Source: Paraspadella gotoi (taxonomy: Eukaryota; Chaetognatha). Taken from it: 64,000 bases of DNA. Both the position numbers and the translations under genes were made by a program. The notes beneath the pieces were generated by a model. It had not been told where the DNA came from. It ran no database searches and saw only the letters and a list, made by a program, of their open reading frames with translations. Shown in pieces: positions 11,401 through 23,712 of this stretch; the stretch's first letter is position 1, and each line of letters opens with the position of its first letter. The stretch is from positions 18,275,413 to 18,339,412 of the forward strand of contig CM119269.1 in assembly GCA_051294375.1 (NCBI GenBank). The letters are read 5' to 3'.

Positions 11401-12220
11401 AAACTAACTCTACGAGCAAATTAAAAGAATTCAATGACATTGGAAACTCCGGCAGCAAGAAATGGCTCTGCGTGGGGGGGATTTGAAGGAGGAGAAAAAT
11501 CGGCTCGACGATTGTAGATACGCCGCACCAGCAGTCTCGAAGAACGGGGACTCTTTCCTTGTCTCACGTGTTCAGCGTGTCATTCTGCAATCTTGGTCTT
11601 GTAAGTGTACCTATGTGTCCGGCGGTGTCATTCTCTTTTGTTGTTGTGCATGTTTCGAGTATATGACTAATTTTCTCTCCTTAATGCCTGCTGATAACAT
11701 TACCTGGATTATTCTTTTCTTCGTGTTTCGTTAGTTTCTCGTATGCGTGTCTTTTAGCATGTTCGTATAAATTCCGAAATATATCCTCTCTGTGGTGTCA
11801 AATTTTAATATCGGTATCATATTTCTCGCGTTGATATCCCGTGTGTCGGGATTACTCGCAATGAAGCCTTATGCCTCCTCCTACACATAATGTGTCGGTA
11901 AATTCTCAGTCTGCGTTGCACATGGGGATACTGCAGAAAGCCTACCCTCCCATCTCCAATGTCTCTGGCATAATTTCCTGGTTCGCGTAGTGTACTCGAC
12001 ACTAATTCTGAGAAGCCACGTTCTCTCTCCCTTTAACTAATAATTGTTGCGGCTATATATCCTCTATGTTGCGCAGTATTCGTTACAATTTCCTCAGATT
12101 AGCTTTTCCATGTAACCTCTCGTCTCCACCCTGCTCATCTCTCTCTACAAATAACTGAGTCCAGTGAGTATACTCTGGTTAGAGAGTAAAAGAAGCAGTG
12201 AGAAAGATTAAATTTTGTAT
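11401..12220. other. No gene recognised
   Basis: Unique-looking sequence following R1 copy A. A 90-codon plus-strand frame at 11,462-11,734 and a 61-codon minus-strand frame at 11,817-12,002 resemble no family I know. Confidence 0.4.
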
Positions 12221-12798
12221 TGTAACGACGCGCCCCGCGAACAAATATCCGAGGAATATTGGTAGTTCAGAGATTTCGGGATTTCGCAGAACGCGAAGGG
12301 TCTCCTCTCTGGCAATTTTGATAGCGAACTAAATCTTCGCTGAGAGTCCGCGCATATATAGACAGAAATTTTATACAACCCTCAGCCGGTACCCCCACCA
12401 ATAATAGCTCTCGCTCTCGCGCGTACAAATTATTGAGGCTAGATAGCGGGGTGGCGAGACCCTATAAGACGGCGGGCAGCCCGCCCCTCGACCACTATAT
12501 ATAGAGATATACGTGCGTGACGAGACCGGTCTTCCAACTAATCGTTACGAAACTGTGTGAGTGAAGAAATGTAATAATCCGTCTATTTACCAGTGAACAT
12601 GTCGATGGACTGTGTGTCGACCAGTTCTAATTGTGACATATCTCGATATATTTTATATATTGTTTTTTTCCTTTAAACACTTTAACATACATTAGAGACT
12701 TCATGAACTGCGCTTTTTATATATCAACCATATATATTTAAGAGATATAGTCTTCCCTTATACACTCGCACTTCAGCGTGGCGTCATCGTCACATCCT
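12221..12798 (+). mobile_element. Candidate solo LTR or LTR-like block
   Basis: The block opens TGTAACGACGCGCCCC, a start typical of arthropod Ty3/gypsy LTRs. It contains GC-rich sequence, then a TATA-like TATATATAG near 12,503, then AT-rich sequence. The left flank ends TTTGTAT, and the same seven bases recur just after the block at 12,798-12,804, which could be a target duplication. A TGGCGTCATCGTCACATCC stretch at 12,778 looks like a primer-binding site but lies inside those limits, so the boundaries conflict. No second copy occurs in the window. This is a candidate only. Confidence 0.3.
12495..12545 (+). promoter_or_regulatory. Possible TATA promoter inside the LTR-like block
   Basis: A GGCGGGCAGCCCGCC palindrome near 12,470 precedes ACTATATATAGAG. 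Spacing and composition fit a retroelement U3 promoter, but no transcript evidence exists. Confidence 0.25.
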
Positions 12799-12979
12799 TT
12801 GTATTGCGTTTAATCTTCGTGTCCTTCTTAATCAATGATGAATGGTCTCGTCACGCAAGTTTTCCAGAATCTCAGTCTCTTATACGCCCTGTAATCTTCG
12901 GCAAGTGCTTGATTTTCGCTGCTTCTAGTGGCTCCAACTTTCTGGCGATATCTTCCTGGCTCTCAGCTATCGTCTATTG

Positions 12980-13243
12980 CTATATGTTCAAGTCATCTGT
13001 ATTACTATTCCTCGTCACCTCACTACTTGAGTCGATAGATGTACTCGATAGATGCATGACGCCAGATGCTATGTCATGACACCGCACCCGAGATGCAGCA
13101 CTATCCGCAGTTGCATGCATACGAGAAGAATCCCTAGATCGCACGCACTTCCGGAACATAGTAAAATCCGCTCCAAGAATCGAGAAGGGAAAGTCAGGGT
13201 CATTGGGGAGGATCGCGAAAGGATGCAAAAGCCCCACCCCCAT
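12980..13243 (-). pseudogene. Ty3/gypsy retropepsin fragment
   Basis: A minus-strand frame of 87 codons contains FSILGADF about 25 residues in. The I/L-(L)GADF motif is the conserved flap-distal strand of Ty3/gypsy retroviral-like aspartic proteases, and the preceding residues (DPDFP) fit the usual position. The catalytic D-T/S-G triad was not found upstream, and no reverse transcriptase follows at lower coordinates, where the LTR-like block lies instead. What is seen is one short diagnostic motif in context. That this is a truncated retroelement is inference. It is not a duplicate of the element at 37-43 kb that I can align by eye, so it may be another family. Confidence 0.45.
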
Positions 13244-13399
13244 GTGGGAGCTTAGTAGGCGCAGAGGCGATCATATTGGGGTCAAGAAGGAGAGGGTTCC
13301 CGAAGAATTGAGTGGAGGAGAGTGATGGAGAAGAGAGAGATAGCAGAGAAGAAGAGGAAGATGAGAGAGATCTCATAACCCGAAGACGGCCAAAGGAAG

Positions 13400-13803
13400 G
13401 ATAAGGGAACGAAGAAAAAGAAAAGGTGTATTTCGACGCCTCAGAGTTTCATCACTGTTTAGAGGATCCGCGCAATTTGTCTCTGCTTATCTTTTTATAT
13501 TGAGCTATATATTTTTTTTAGTTGCCAAAATATTCAGAAAACCTCTGTAATGATTCAAATACGACGAAAACGACGACCAGACGGACACGAAAACCGACGG
13601 ACGGTCTGTCAATCTTCACCACTTACCACCGTAACCATGATACTTACCCGTGAGCGTTACCACGCTAATTTCTACATTTATATTGTTTCATTTTGCTGTT
13701 GGTATATATTTCCAAAACCGTCATTTATGTTTACCTTTCTTTTTCGTTTCATCTGTGTTTCACTCTATTCTTTTATTTTTCAAGCTCTTCTTCTCCTCTT
13801 CCT

Positions 13804-13848
<45 letters not shown>

Positions 13849-15200
13849 TCTCTCTCTTCTCTCTCTCTCTCCCGAATATTTTCCACTCGCATCATTTCTC
13901 CTATTCTTCCTCCCTCCTACCCCTCCCTCCTTCCTTTCCTTCCCCCCTCTTCCCGCCCATGGTTAATCAAATGAAGACATAAAAGCATAATGTTCGACGC
14001 CGCTCTCGTAACAGACGCAGCTCTTCGAGGCGCGCGCCCGCGATCATCGCAACGCTTTTCCCGAAAATGTCATGAGCGTTGCGCGGCATTTCCTAGAGCG
14101 TTACGATCGACGTCAAAAACGGCTGTCGGCGGCGCGGCGGCTGCTGCCTGGGTAACGTCGTCAATTCGAGCCTCTTCTTCACTTCCGTTCTTTTCGATTT
14201 CCCTTTTTTTTTTTTAAATTGAAGCTGGAAGAGGAGGACGATCGGCGACAGTCGACGATGACGATGACGATGACGATGGACGATGACAGAGACGGAAACT
14301 CGGTCATGATGCACAGAGTCGATGATAAACTTCACGTCCATCAATAAAAAAAAATGCTCCAACGAACGGGGAGTTTTATGATGTTCACGTCGTCGTGTTC
14401 TTCGTTGTTGTTGTTTCCTATTGTCGCCGTTTTTAGATTTGTTGATAATTATTTCGCCTCTTACTAACTTTACTCGTTAACCATCGGTGGCAACAAAAAT
14501 GATTTTCGTTTCGGTCAAAGATGCAAAGATTTTTTACGGAATTTACGAAACCGTGAAAAGAGAAATGCAAAAGCAAGAGAAAAAAAAACACACTTTTAAA
14601 AACAACATATTGCAAAGAAAACCTCGAAAGGTGAAAGGATGAATTTTTGGCGAGGAAAACTCTGTTAACGATTTCTTGTGGAAAAGAAAAATAAGAGAAA
14701 TCTCTAAAAGGCATAAAACGTCACCGTTCACGTCATACGTCACGTCACGTCACGTCACGTCACGTCGTCACCTCTAAAGGCTTGAAACCTTAAACCACAC
14801 TTATCTAAACGTAAAATTCTTGAATTCCCTTTGGTTTTATTTCTTTTAAAACTCCGTTCGTCATTTTTCAAAATTTTTAGTTAAAAAAACGTCTCATCGA
14901 TTGTATAATTAATTTTTTTCTTATTAAACTTCACGGTTTACGTCATAATTGAATTCGTTGTTAATAAAAATAACTGAAACAAAACGACGACGATGACGAC
15001 GACGACGACTGCAACGACGATTTAGATAAGAATTTGAAAATCGAGGATAAATGACATTTTAGCTTTCGACTTTATGGTCTTTCGCATTTCACTCCTTATA
15101 TCTGCTCTTTCTTTTTGCTCTATCCTCAGCATCTGTAAGTAAACTGACAGCTCTCCTCTTATTGTGTAGTTTTGCCACTGACCAAACAACAAACGTCGAG
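13400..15200 (+). repeat. Left arm of the R2 palindrome
   Basis: This arm reads as the reverse complement of 16,196-17,890. Landmarks: GCCTCAGAGTTTCATCACTG at 13,440 pairs with 17,825-17,845. The CTTTCGCATTTCAC and CTCTTTCTTTTTGCTCTATC sequences at 15,077-15,124 pair with 16,270-16,310. The CT tract at 13,810-13,870 pairs with GA at 17,465-17,523. GC-rich sequence at 14,000-14,150 pairs with 17,210-17,350. Small indels and substitutions separate the arms. No gene is recognised in it. Confidence 0.85.
14738..14770 (+). repeat. CGTCA pentanucleotide array, short allele
   Basis: Five perfect CGTCA units from 14,738, then one offset unit at 14,766. The matching array on the other palindrome arm has eleven units. 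Confidence 0.95.
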
Positions 15201-15425
15201 TTCAAAAAAATAACCTTTGTTTTTTTACTTATCGCATTTTTAGCAAAAAGTGCCACAACATTTCTTTACCAATAATTTTTTTTTTCGATTTTCCTACGTT
15301 CTTAAATTTTTTCATCAAATCTTATTTTTGATTAATTCTACTTTCGTCTCTCTTTATTTCTTTTCAAACAAATGCTTTAAACTACATCTCTCTGAGATCT
15401 NNNNNNNNNNNNNNNNNNNNNNNNN
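15201..15425. other. Palindrome centre and 25-N gap
   Basis: AT-rich sequence to 15,400, then exactly 25 N at 15,401-15,425. The sequence after the gap jumps to a copy of 17,525 onwards. Confidence 0.8.
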
Positions 15426-16185
<760 letters not shown>

Positions 16186-16195
16186 NNNNNNNNNN

Positions 16196-17076
16196 CTCGA
16201 CGTTTGTTGTTTGGTAGTGCAAACTACACAATAAGAGGAGAGCTGTCAAGTATTACCAGATGCTGAGGATAGAGCAAAAAGAAAGAGCAGATATAAGGTG
16301 AAATGCGAAGACCAATAAAGTCGGAAGCTAAAATTCATTTTCTCGATTTCAAATTCTTATCTAAATCGTCGTTGCAGTCGTCGTCGTCGTCGTCATCGTC
16401 GTCGTTGTTTCAGGTTTATTTTTATTAACAACGAATTCAATTATGACGAAAACCGTGAAGTTAAATAAAAAAAAATTAATTATACAATCGATGAGATTTT
16501 TTTTAACAAATTTTGAAAAATGACGAACGGAGTTTTAAAAAGAAATAAACCAAAGGGAATTCAAGATTTTACGTTTAGATATGTATGTGCGGTTTAGGTT
16601 TCAAGCCTTTAGAGGTGACGTGACGTGACGTGACGTGACGTGACGTGACGTGACGTGACGTGACGTGACGTTTTATGCCTTTTTAGAGATTTTCTTCTTT
16701 TTTTTTCTTCTCCCAAGAAATCGTTAACAGTTTCCTCGCCAAAAATTCATCCTTTCACCTTTCGAGTTTTCTTTTCATATTTGTTATTTAAAATGTGTTT
16801 TTTTTTCTCTTCTTTTTGCATTTCTCTTTTCACGGTTTTCGTAAATTCCTCAAAAATCTTCACTTTGACCGAAACGAAATCATTTTTGCCTCCGAGGTTA
16901 ACGAGTAAAGTTAGAGCGAAATAATTATCAACGCCCAAATCTAAAACGGCGACAATAGGAACAACAACAACGAAGACAACGACGACGTGAACATCATCAA
17001 CTCCCCGTTCGTTGGAGCATTTTTTTATTGATACGTTATCATCGACTCTGTCATCATTGACCGAGTTTTCGTCTCT

Positions 17077-17115
<39 letters not shown>

Positions 17116-17463
17116 GCTGTCGCCGTCGTCTCCTCTCCAACTTCAATTTAAAAAAAAAAAGGGAATCGAAAAACGGAAGTGAAGAAGAGGCTCGCGAATG
17201 ACGACGTTACCGCAGCAAGCCGCCGCCGCCGCCGACGCCGTTTTTGACGTCATCGACGCCTAGGAAATGCCGCGCAACGCCTATGACATTTCGGGAAACG
17301 TTGCGTGAGCGGCGCCGCCTCGAGAGCGCGTCTGTTACGGAGCGGCGTCGAAACATTAAGGCTTTTATGCTTCATTGATTAACGGGCGGGAGAGGAGGGG
17401 AAGGAAGGAAGGAGGGAGGGGTGGGGGAGGAAGAAGGAGAAATGATCGAGGTGAAAATATTGC

Positions 17464-17497
<34 letters not shown>

Positions 17498-17890
17498 AGA
17501 GAGAGAGAGAGAGAGAGAGAGAGCTTGACAAAATAAAGAGAATAGAGTGAAACAGATGAAACGAAAAGAAAGGTAAACATAAATGACGGTTTGTGGAAAA
17601 TATACCAACAGCAAAATAAACATATAAATGCTAGAATTAGCGTTGGTAACGCTCAACGGTAAGTTCATGGTTACGTGGTAAGTGGTGAGATGCACCGTCC
17701 GTCGGTTTGTCGTCGTCTCTGTCGTCGTCTTTGAATCATTACAAGGTTTTCTGAATATTTTGCACTAAAAATAATATATAGCTCATATAAAAAGATAACA
17801 GAGACAAATTGGCGGGATCCTCTAAACAGTGATGAAACTCTGAGGCGTCGAAATCACCTTTTTTTTTCTCCACCTTTGCGTTCGGGTTAT
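16196..17890 (-). repeat. Right arm of the R2 palindrome
   Basis: Inverted copy of 13,400-15,200, starting directly after a 10-N gap. It contains CGTCGTCGTC triplets at 16,378-16,410 and a GGAAGGAAGGAGGGAGGGG run near 17,402, both mirrored in the other arm. The open frames here are short and unrecognised. Confidence 0.85.
16616..16670 (+). repeat. TGACG pentanucleotide array, eleven units
   Basis: Eleven perfect TGACG units. TGACG is the half-site of the CRE/bZIP motif. The inverted counterpart at 14,738-14,770 has five to six units. Confidence 0.97.
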
Positions 17891-17925
17891 GAGATCTCTC
17901 TCTCTCCTCTCTCTCTCTTCTCTCT

Positions 17926-17962
<37 letters not shown>

Positions 17963-18245
17963 TTCCCTTTAATAGTACGTAGTTCAGAGTTTAACAAAGA
18001 AAGAAAGAGCCAAAGAACAGAAAGAACTAACGACACACAACAAACAAAACAGGCGTAAGATAAGTGAACTTCGGCAACAGAAGAGGAGAAACCAACGATT
18101 ACACGGCTGAGCCGATTAGGAAAAAAATGGTAAACGGCTGAGCCGATTGGGAGAGAAAAAAAATCATAAAATATAGGTGAATAATTGACATCGTTGGGTA
18201 ATAAAATATATCAAAAAGGTTATATAATGGAGACTTCGAGAAATT
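17525..18245 (+). repeat. Direct duplicate of 15,426-16,185
   Basis: Complete copy of the segment described at 15,426, without the internal gap. It overlaps the end of the palindrome arm, so this sequence exists three times within 5 kb, counting the inverted portion at 13,400-13,790. Confidence 0.85.
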
Positions 18246-19460
18246 TAAAAGCACCCGCTTATATGGCGAAACCCCGTAATAGAGGGAATCGCAATTATGT
18301 GTAGCATGTTGATAAAATTTCGTCTTAGCCGACTCGGTGAGAGATAGCGCTTTAAACAAAAACTCCTGCGATCAAGTTGAATCAAATTTTTGGTTTTTGT
18401 CCCCCGAAAAAAAATTTATTTTATCTCTTTATTCGAATAATAATAAGTGAAAGAGAGAAATAAAGGTGGAAGAAGGTTATGAAAAGCTANNNNNNNNNNN
18501 NNNNNNNNNNNNNNNNNNNNNNNNNNNNNNNNNNNNNNNNNNNNNNNNNNNNNNNNNNNNNNNNNNNNNNNNNNNNNNNNNNNNNNNNNNNNNNNNNNNN
18601 NNNNNNNNNNNNNNNNNNNNNNNNNNNNNNNNNNNNNNNNNNNNNNNNNNNNNNNNNNNNNNNNNNNNNNNNNNNNNNNNNNNNNNNNNNNNNNNNNNNN
18701 NAAAGGAAAAGTAAAAAGGAAGAGTCCTTCTTTGAATTTCTTTTCATCGTCGAGCGATTTTTCTCATTAATCACGAAACACCTTTTTGCGCCGCATTTCT
18801 TATTTCTTTGTAGTCTCTCTCTCNNNNNNNNNNNNNNNNNNNNNNNNNNNNNNNNNNNNNNNNNNNNNNNNNNNNNNNNNNNNNNNNNNNNNNNNNNNNN
18901 NNNNNNNNNNNNNNNNNNNNNNNNNNNNNNNNNNNNNNNNNNNNNNNNNNNNNNNNNNNNNNNNNNNNNNNNNNNNNNNNNNNNNNNNNNNNNTCTTTCT
19001 ATATTTATCTCCGTCAATTTGATGCAAATGCAAATCGATTTTGCTTCCGAAATCGATATTCATGAGGCAACAAAAAATCGTTGTTGTTATTGACGACTGA
19101 CGAGAACTTAATCCGTTAGTTTTTTTTAAATCGAACATAAAAAGTAGTTTTAATTATTTCCAGTTCACCTGTTACTTGGCAACGGATTGACTCATTCGAT
19201 TAAAAGATTCCCTTTCTAACTTCTCTTCAGTCCACTGAATTTCTGCTCTCGTTTTGAACAACGGCCAAATGTGGGGTTTTTTTTGTGTGTGTGTGTTTAA
19301 AGTTTGCAGGTTCTTTTGTTTTTGCTGTCTAATATACTACAGTAGAGATAAATTTACACATCGCGGTAAGGAAATTACCTTAAACGAAAAAACTAAGAAA
19401 AAAGGAGATTTTAAAAAAAATACTTTGTGTTTTTTTCCTTTCTGTTTCGTTGTGATTTGA
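18246..19460. other. No gene; two assembly gaps
   Basis: AT-rich sequence with N runs at 18,490-18,701 and 18,824-18,993, the second bordered by CT repeats. I recognise no gene. A (TG)n run of about seven units lies near 19,283. Confidence 0.6.
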
Positions 19461-19546
19461 TTTAGAACAAAGTTTGAAGAGAGATTTAACAATGAAACTA
19501 TGAAATAAAAATCGTTGTTAAATCTCTCTTCAAACTTTGTTCTAAA
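19461..19546. repeat. Perfect 32-bp inverted repeat (hairpin) with 22-nt loop
   Basis: Checked base by base, 19,461-19,492 is the exact reverse complement of 19,515-19,546; the loop is 19,493-19,514. The 14-base direct repeat TAAAAAAAATACTT flanks it at 19,412-19,425 and 19,543-19,556, the second overlapping the stem end. A stem this long without mismatch is unusual in otherwise unique sequence. It could be a fold-back element, a small-RNA precursor, or a strand-switch artefact of replication or read generation. Confidence 0.95.
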
Positions 19547-19661
19547 AAAAATACTTGAAATCTAAAGATGCAATTATATCAACAATGAATTAACAATCAG
19601 GAAACGGAGAGTCAATTCACCGGCCGAACTCAACAACCATCACTGAATCTTCTCGACGCAG

Positions 19662-19727
19662 AACAACAACAACAACAACAACAACAACAACTACAACAAC
19701 AACAACTACAACAACTACAACAACAAC
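19662..19727. repeat. (AAC)n microsatellite with ACT interruptions
   Basis: About 22 CAA units broken at three points by CTA. Translations give poly-Val or poly-Cys frames on the minus strand, not genes. Confidence 0.95.
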
Positions 19728-19981
19728 GCCCCATTGTTTGAATCTTCGTCCGCAAATTCCATTCTTCTCTCGCCGTTTGGTTCCCTTTTTTTTCCCCCGC
19801 TCTATCACTGTTATTCCTTTGAGGCGAAAAAGATTGTTGTTCTCTTCTTTCCATGTGTCTGCCTTCTATGGTGCGATGATGTCCCTTGATGGACGAAATC
19901 ATTAATCCTTTCATCAAAAAATTTTCTTTGTCATGAATCTCCGGCGACGTTTTGGGTCTCCTTTCATATGCCGCAAACAAA

Positions 19982-20017
<36 letters not shown>

Positions 20018-21899
20018 NNNNNNNNNNNNNNNNNNNNNNNNNTGTTCGATTCCAAACGTGTATGCAAATCAACATCAAGTTGTTTTAAGAAAACACTTAT
20101 AAAATTCACACCAAAATACATTTTAAACTAGCGCATATTAAAGATTCTCCTAAAGTCGAGTTAAGTTTCCAACACGTTAATAAGATGGTTAATACAATCT
20201 TAAAAATCGTGTGATATTCTCCGTGTTATGAGAAGGAATTGAAGAGCGATGAGAGAGAGAGGAGAGAGAAGAGAGAGAAGAGATGAGAGAGAGGAGAGAG
20301 AGAGAGAGAGAGATCGAGAGAGAGAGAAGGAGAGAGAGTGAACATTTATTTTCTTTCTTCCTGTGTAATCGTGAGATTTTAAAATAATGTTTTCTTTATA
20401 AACTACATCACACTTGTTTGTAGTTTCCATATTTTCTATTACCTCTTTCAGGCCGTGACTCCTTTTTCTGTCTCCGTGTCCCTTTTTCTGTCCCTTGACC
20501 CCTTTTTCTTTCGTCGGATTTATCCCTTTTATCCTCCTTCGCGCACAACTTGTAGTCGCGCTGTTTATTCCGCCATTGTTGGCGTCGCGGCAGCTGAGGC
20601 TCACTGGTAGATGGCGTTTGCAGATACTTTCGTTAACGGAATTTATGGGTATCGTTTCCTGAAATCATTTTATTTTGCGAAAATTTTGGAATTAGGTTTG
20701 TGCGTGAATAGAATTTCTACTTTTAGTAGTTGCTATCTTTGGATGTCCACAGAGAGCCTTTTAATGCCGTTCGTAAACTCCTCAGTAGATGTCACCCTTG
20801 GTGAAGAGGGAAAAAAAAAGACCATCAGAGATCGGAATCATTTTTTTCCCTTTTTTTCTTTTCTCCCCCCTCCACGCCCTGGGGGGGGGCGATCTGGATA
20901 TATGGGTGGGATGATGATTGTTGGGCGATCGCGGTGGAGGGGGGCTGATTTCTGCTCTCAATGGTTTCCTCTCTTTATCTTTTTTTTCTCCTCTTTTTCT
21001 TTCAGTCTGTCTTCTGCTCAGTCTGTCTCGCTCTCTTCCTCGTTTTCACACCCTTTTTCTGCCTGCTCTATTCCTAATACTTTCTCTCGCTCTCTCTCTG
21101 TCTCTCTCTCTTTCTTTCTCTCTCTCTCTNNNNNNNNNNNNNNNNNNNNNNNNNNNNNNNNNNNNNNNNNNNNNNNNNNNNNNNNNNNNNNNNNNNNNNN
21201 NNNNNNNNNNNNNNNNNNNNNNNNNNNNNNNNNNNNNNNNNNNNNNNNNNNNNNNNNNNNNNNNNNNNNNNNNNNNNNNNNNNNNNNNNNNNNNNNNNNN
21301 NNNNNNNNNNNNNNNNNNNNNNNNNNNNNNNNNNNNNNNNNNNNNNNNNNNNNNNNNNNNNNNNNNNNNNNNNNNNNNNNNNNNNNNNNNNNNNNNNNNN
21401 NNNNNNNNNNNNNNNNNNNNNNNNNNNNNNNNNNTCCGAAGCGAGGGAAGGATTTTTGGCCTCTGGTTTCCATGGCAACCAGGAAACGAAATCCCCTCGA
21501 AAAAAGAAACCCCAAAGAGCGNNNNNNNNNNNNNNNNNNNNNNNNNNNNNNNNNNNNNNNNNNNNNNNNNNNNNNNNNNNNNNNNNNNNNNNNNNNNNNN
21601 NNNNNNNNNNNNNNNNNNNNNNNNNNNNNNNNNNNNNNNNNNNNNNNNNNNNNNNNNNNNNNNNNNNNNNNNNNNNNNNNNNNNNNNNNNNNNNNNNNNN
21701 NNNNNNNNNNNNNNNNNNNNNNNNNNNNNNNNNNNNNNNNNNNNNNNNNNNNNNNNNNNNNNNNNNNNNNNNNNNNNNNNNNNNNNNNNNNNNNNNNNNN
21801 NNNNNNNNNNNNNNNNNNNNNNNNNNNNNNNNNNNNNNNNNNNNNNNNNNNNNNNNNNNNNNNNNNNNNNNNNNNNNNNNNNNNNNNNNNTCCATTCCC
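19728..21899. other. No gene; simple repeats and gaps
   Basis: CT tract at 19,985-20,017 abutting a 25-N gap at 20,018-20,042, GA-rich block at 20,248-20,338, CT block at 21,085-21,129 abutting a 305-N gap at 21,130-21,434, and a second gap of 369 N at 21,522-21,890. The 87-bp island between the two large gaps (21,435-21,521) is unrecognised. Confidence 0.6.
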
Positions 21900-23040
21900 C
21901 TTTCTATCCCTCTTTCTTTATCCTCCTCCAAAGGAGTAGGGAATTCCTACGCAGCCCTTTGTAATTTTCTTAGGTTTTACTCTTGTCTCGAGAGAAAGAT
22001 CAGTTTTAAATATATGGCCATATCTTTCCCGTTATCTATGGGTTTTTTCCCGTTAACTATCCCTCCGCCTTATTTTTGCTGTTTTTTCTTGCGTTTCCAT
22101 TTTTCTTTCTTTCTCCCTTTCTTTCTTGTTTTCTTCCTTTCTTTCTTTCTTGTTTTCTTTCTTTCTTTCTCTCTTTTTTTNNNNNNNNNNNNNNNNNNNN
22201 NNNNNNNNNNNNNNNNNNNNNNNNNNNNNNNNNNNNNNNNNNNNNNNNNNNNNNNNNNNNNNNNNNNNNNNNNNNNNNNNNNNNNNNNNNNNNNNNNNNN
22301 NNNNNNNNNNNNNNNNNNNNNNNNNNNNNNNNNNNNNNNNNNNNNNNNNNNNNNNNNNNNNNNNNNNNNNNNNNNNNNNNNNNNNNNNNNNNNNNNNNNN
22401 NNNNNNNNNNNNNNNNNNNNNNNNNNNNNNNNNNNNNNNNNNNNNNNNNNNNNNNNNNNNNNNNNNNNNNNNNNNNNNNNNNNNNNNNNNNNNNNNNNNN
22501 NNNNNNNNNNNNNNNNNNNNNNNNNNNNNNNNNNNNNNNNNNNNNNNNNNNNNNNNNNNNNNNNNNNNNNATATGTGTTTACTTGTGTTTCTTGTTTTAA
22601 ATGTCAAAGAAATGTAAAAGGGGAAACGTCGTTCGTCGGCACCTGATGGCGCTAAAGTTCAATTTCTCCTTCCTGCATTTTCTCTTTCTCTTTCTGGTTT
22701 GTTTTGTTTGTTTTGTTTGTTTTGTTTGTTTTGTTTGTTTTGTTTGTTTTGTTTGTTTTGTTTGTTTGTTTTTGTTATGTTTGTTTTATTTGTTTTGTTT
22801 GTTTTATTTGTTTTGTTTGTTTGTTTGTTTTGTTTTCTTTGTTTTGTTTGTTTTCTTAGTTTTGTTTTCTTTGTTTTTTTTGTTTTCTTTGTTTTCTTTG
22901 TTTTGTGTGACATTGACAGTGTGACAGTGACAAACCGTGAGGCGGCGAGATCACAGCACCACGCAGCGTGTCAACGACGGGAAAAGGCGAGAGCGTTGGA
23001 TGGCGCCAGCTGCGCAGAGGCCGTAACCCTGGCAACACTT
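21900..23040 (+). repeat. Dispersed repeat R1, copy B
   Basis: Starts with AAGGAGTAGGGAATTC and GCAGCCCTTTG before TTCTTAGGTTTTACTCTTGT. A 390-N gap lies at 22,181-22,570. The (TTTGT)n core occupies 22,697-22,900 and the GC-rich tail 22,905-23,030. The start is mirrored at 30,545-30,500 and the tail near 29,100, so copies B and C form the outer part of a large inverted repeat. Confidence 0.85.
22697..22900. repeat. (TTTGT)n / (TTTG)n microsatellite core of R1
   Basis: TTTGT and TTTG units with TTTCT variants at the right end. Similar cores sit at 10,985-11,245 and, inverted, at 29,130-29,415. Confidence 0.95.
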
Positions 23041-23261
23041 CGCATAAAATTCAAAATTGGGAATCGCGCGCGAATTCGGGGGGGGGAGGGGGTAGCTACG
23101 GCGCTGCGGCGGCTGTGGCAGCATCGGAAGCGGCTGAAAGTGACGGAGGCGGCGGTGCTACTTGTCGTGATGAGACGAGAGAAATTTCTCAATGGCGCGA
23201 AAATTACTGGAATTTTCGGGAGTCTCGAGGAAAAGATGGAAAATCGAAAAATCGGAAAAAC

Positions 23262-23712
23262 GGAAATTGGTTGAGACGGGGAACTGAGAAGCCACGCCCC
23301 CACAAAATGTCGNNNNNNNNNNNNNNNNNNNNNNNNNNNNNNNNNNNNNNNNNNNNNNNNNNNNNNNNNNNNNNNNNNNNNNNNNNNNNNNNNNNNNNNN
23401 NNNNNNNNNNNNNNNNNNNNNNNNNNNNNNNNNNNNNNNNNNNNNNNNNNNNNNNNNNNNNNNNNNNNNNNNNNNNNNNNNNNNNNNNNNNNNNNNNNNN
23501 NNNNNNNNNNNNNNNNNNNNNNNNNNNNNNNNNNNNNNNNNNNNNNNNNNNNNNNNNNNNNNNNNNNNNNNNNNNNNNNNNNNNNNNNNNNNNNNNNNNN
23601 NNNNNNNNNNNNNNNNNNNAACTGAGAAGCCACGCCCCCACAAAATGTCGGAAATTGGTAGATACGGGGAACTGAGCGGCCACGCCCCCACAAAATGTCG
23701 GAAACGAGGTTC
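23262..23712 (+). repeat. 50-bp minisatellite with CCACGCCCCC box, copy 1
   Basis: CCACGCCCCCACAAAATGTC starts at 23,292, 23,630 and 23,680. The last two are exactly 50 bp apart, and the rest of the unit reads GGAAATTGGTaGAtACGGGG then AACTGAGaaG. A 307-N gap at 23,313-23,619 interrupts the array; if its size is right, it could hold about six more units. Each unit carries a GC/CACCC box of the type bound by Sp/KLF factors. Confidence 0.85.

Noticed and set aside
19662-19727. Possible CRISPR-like or regular array
   Set aside because: It is a simple AAC microsatellite; the window is eukaryotic and no spacer-repeat structure exists anywhere in it.
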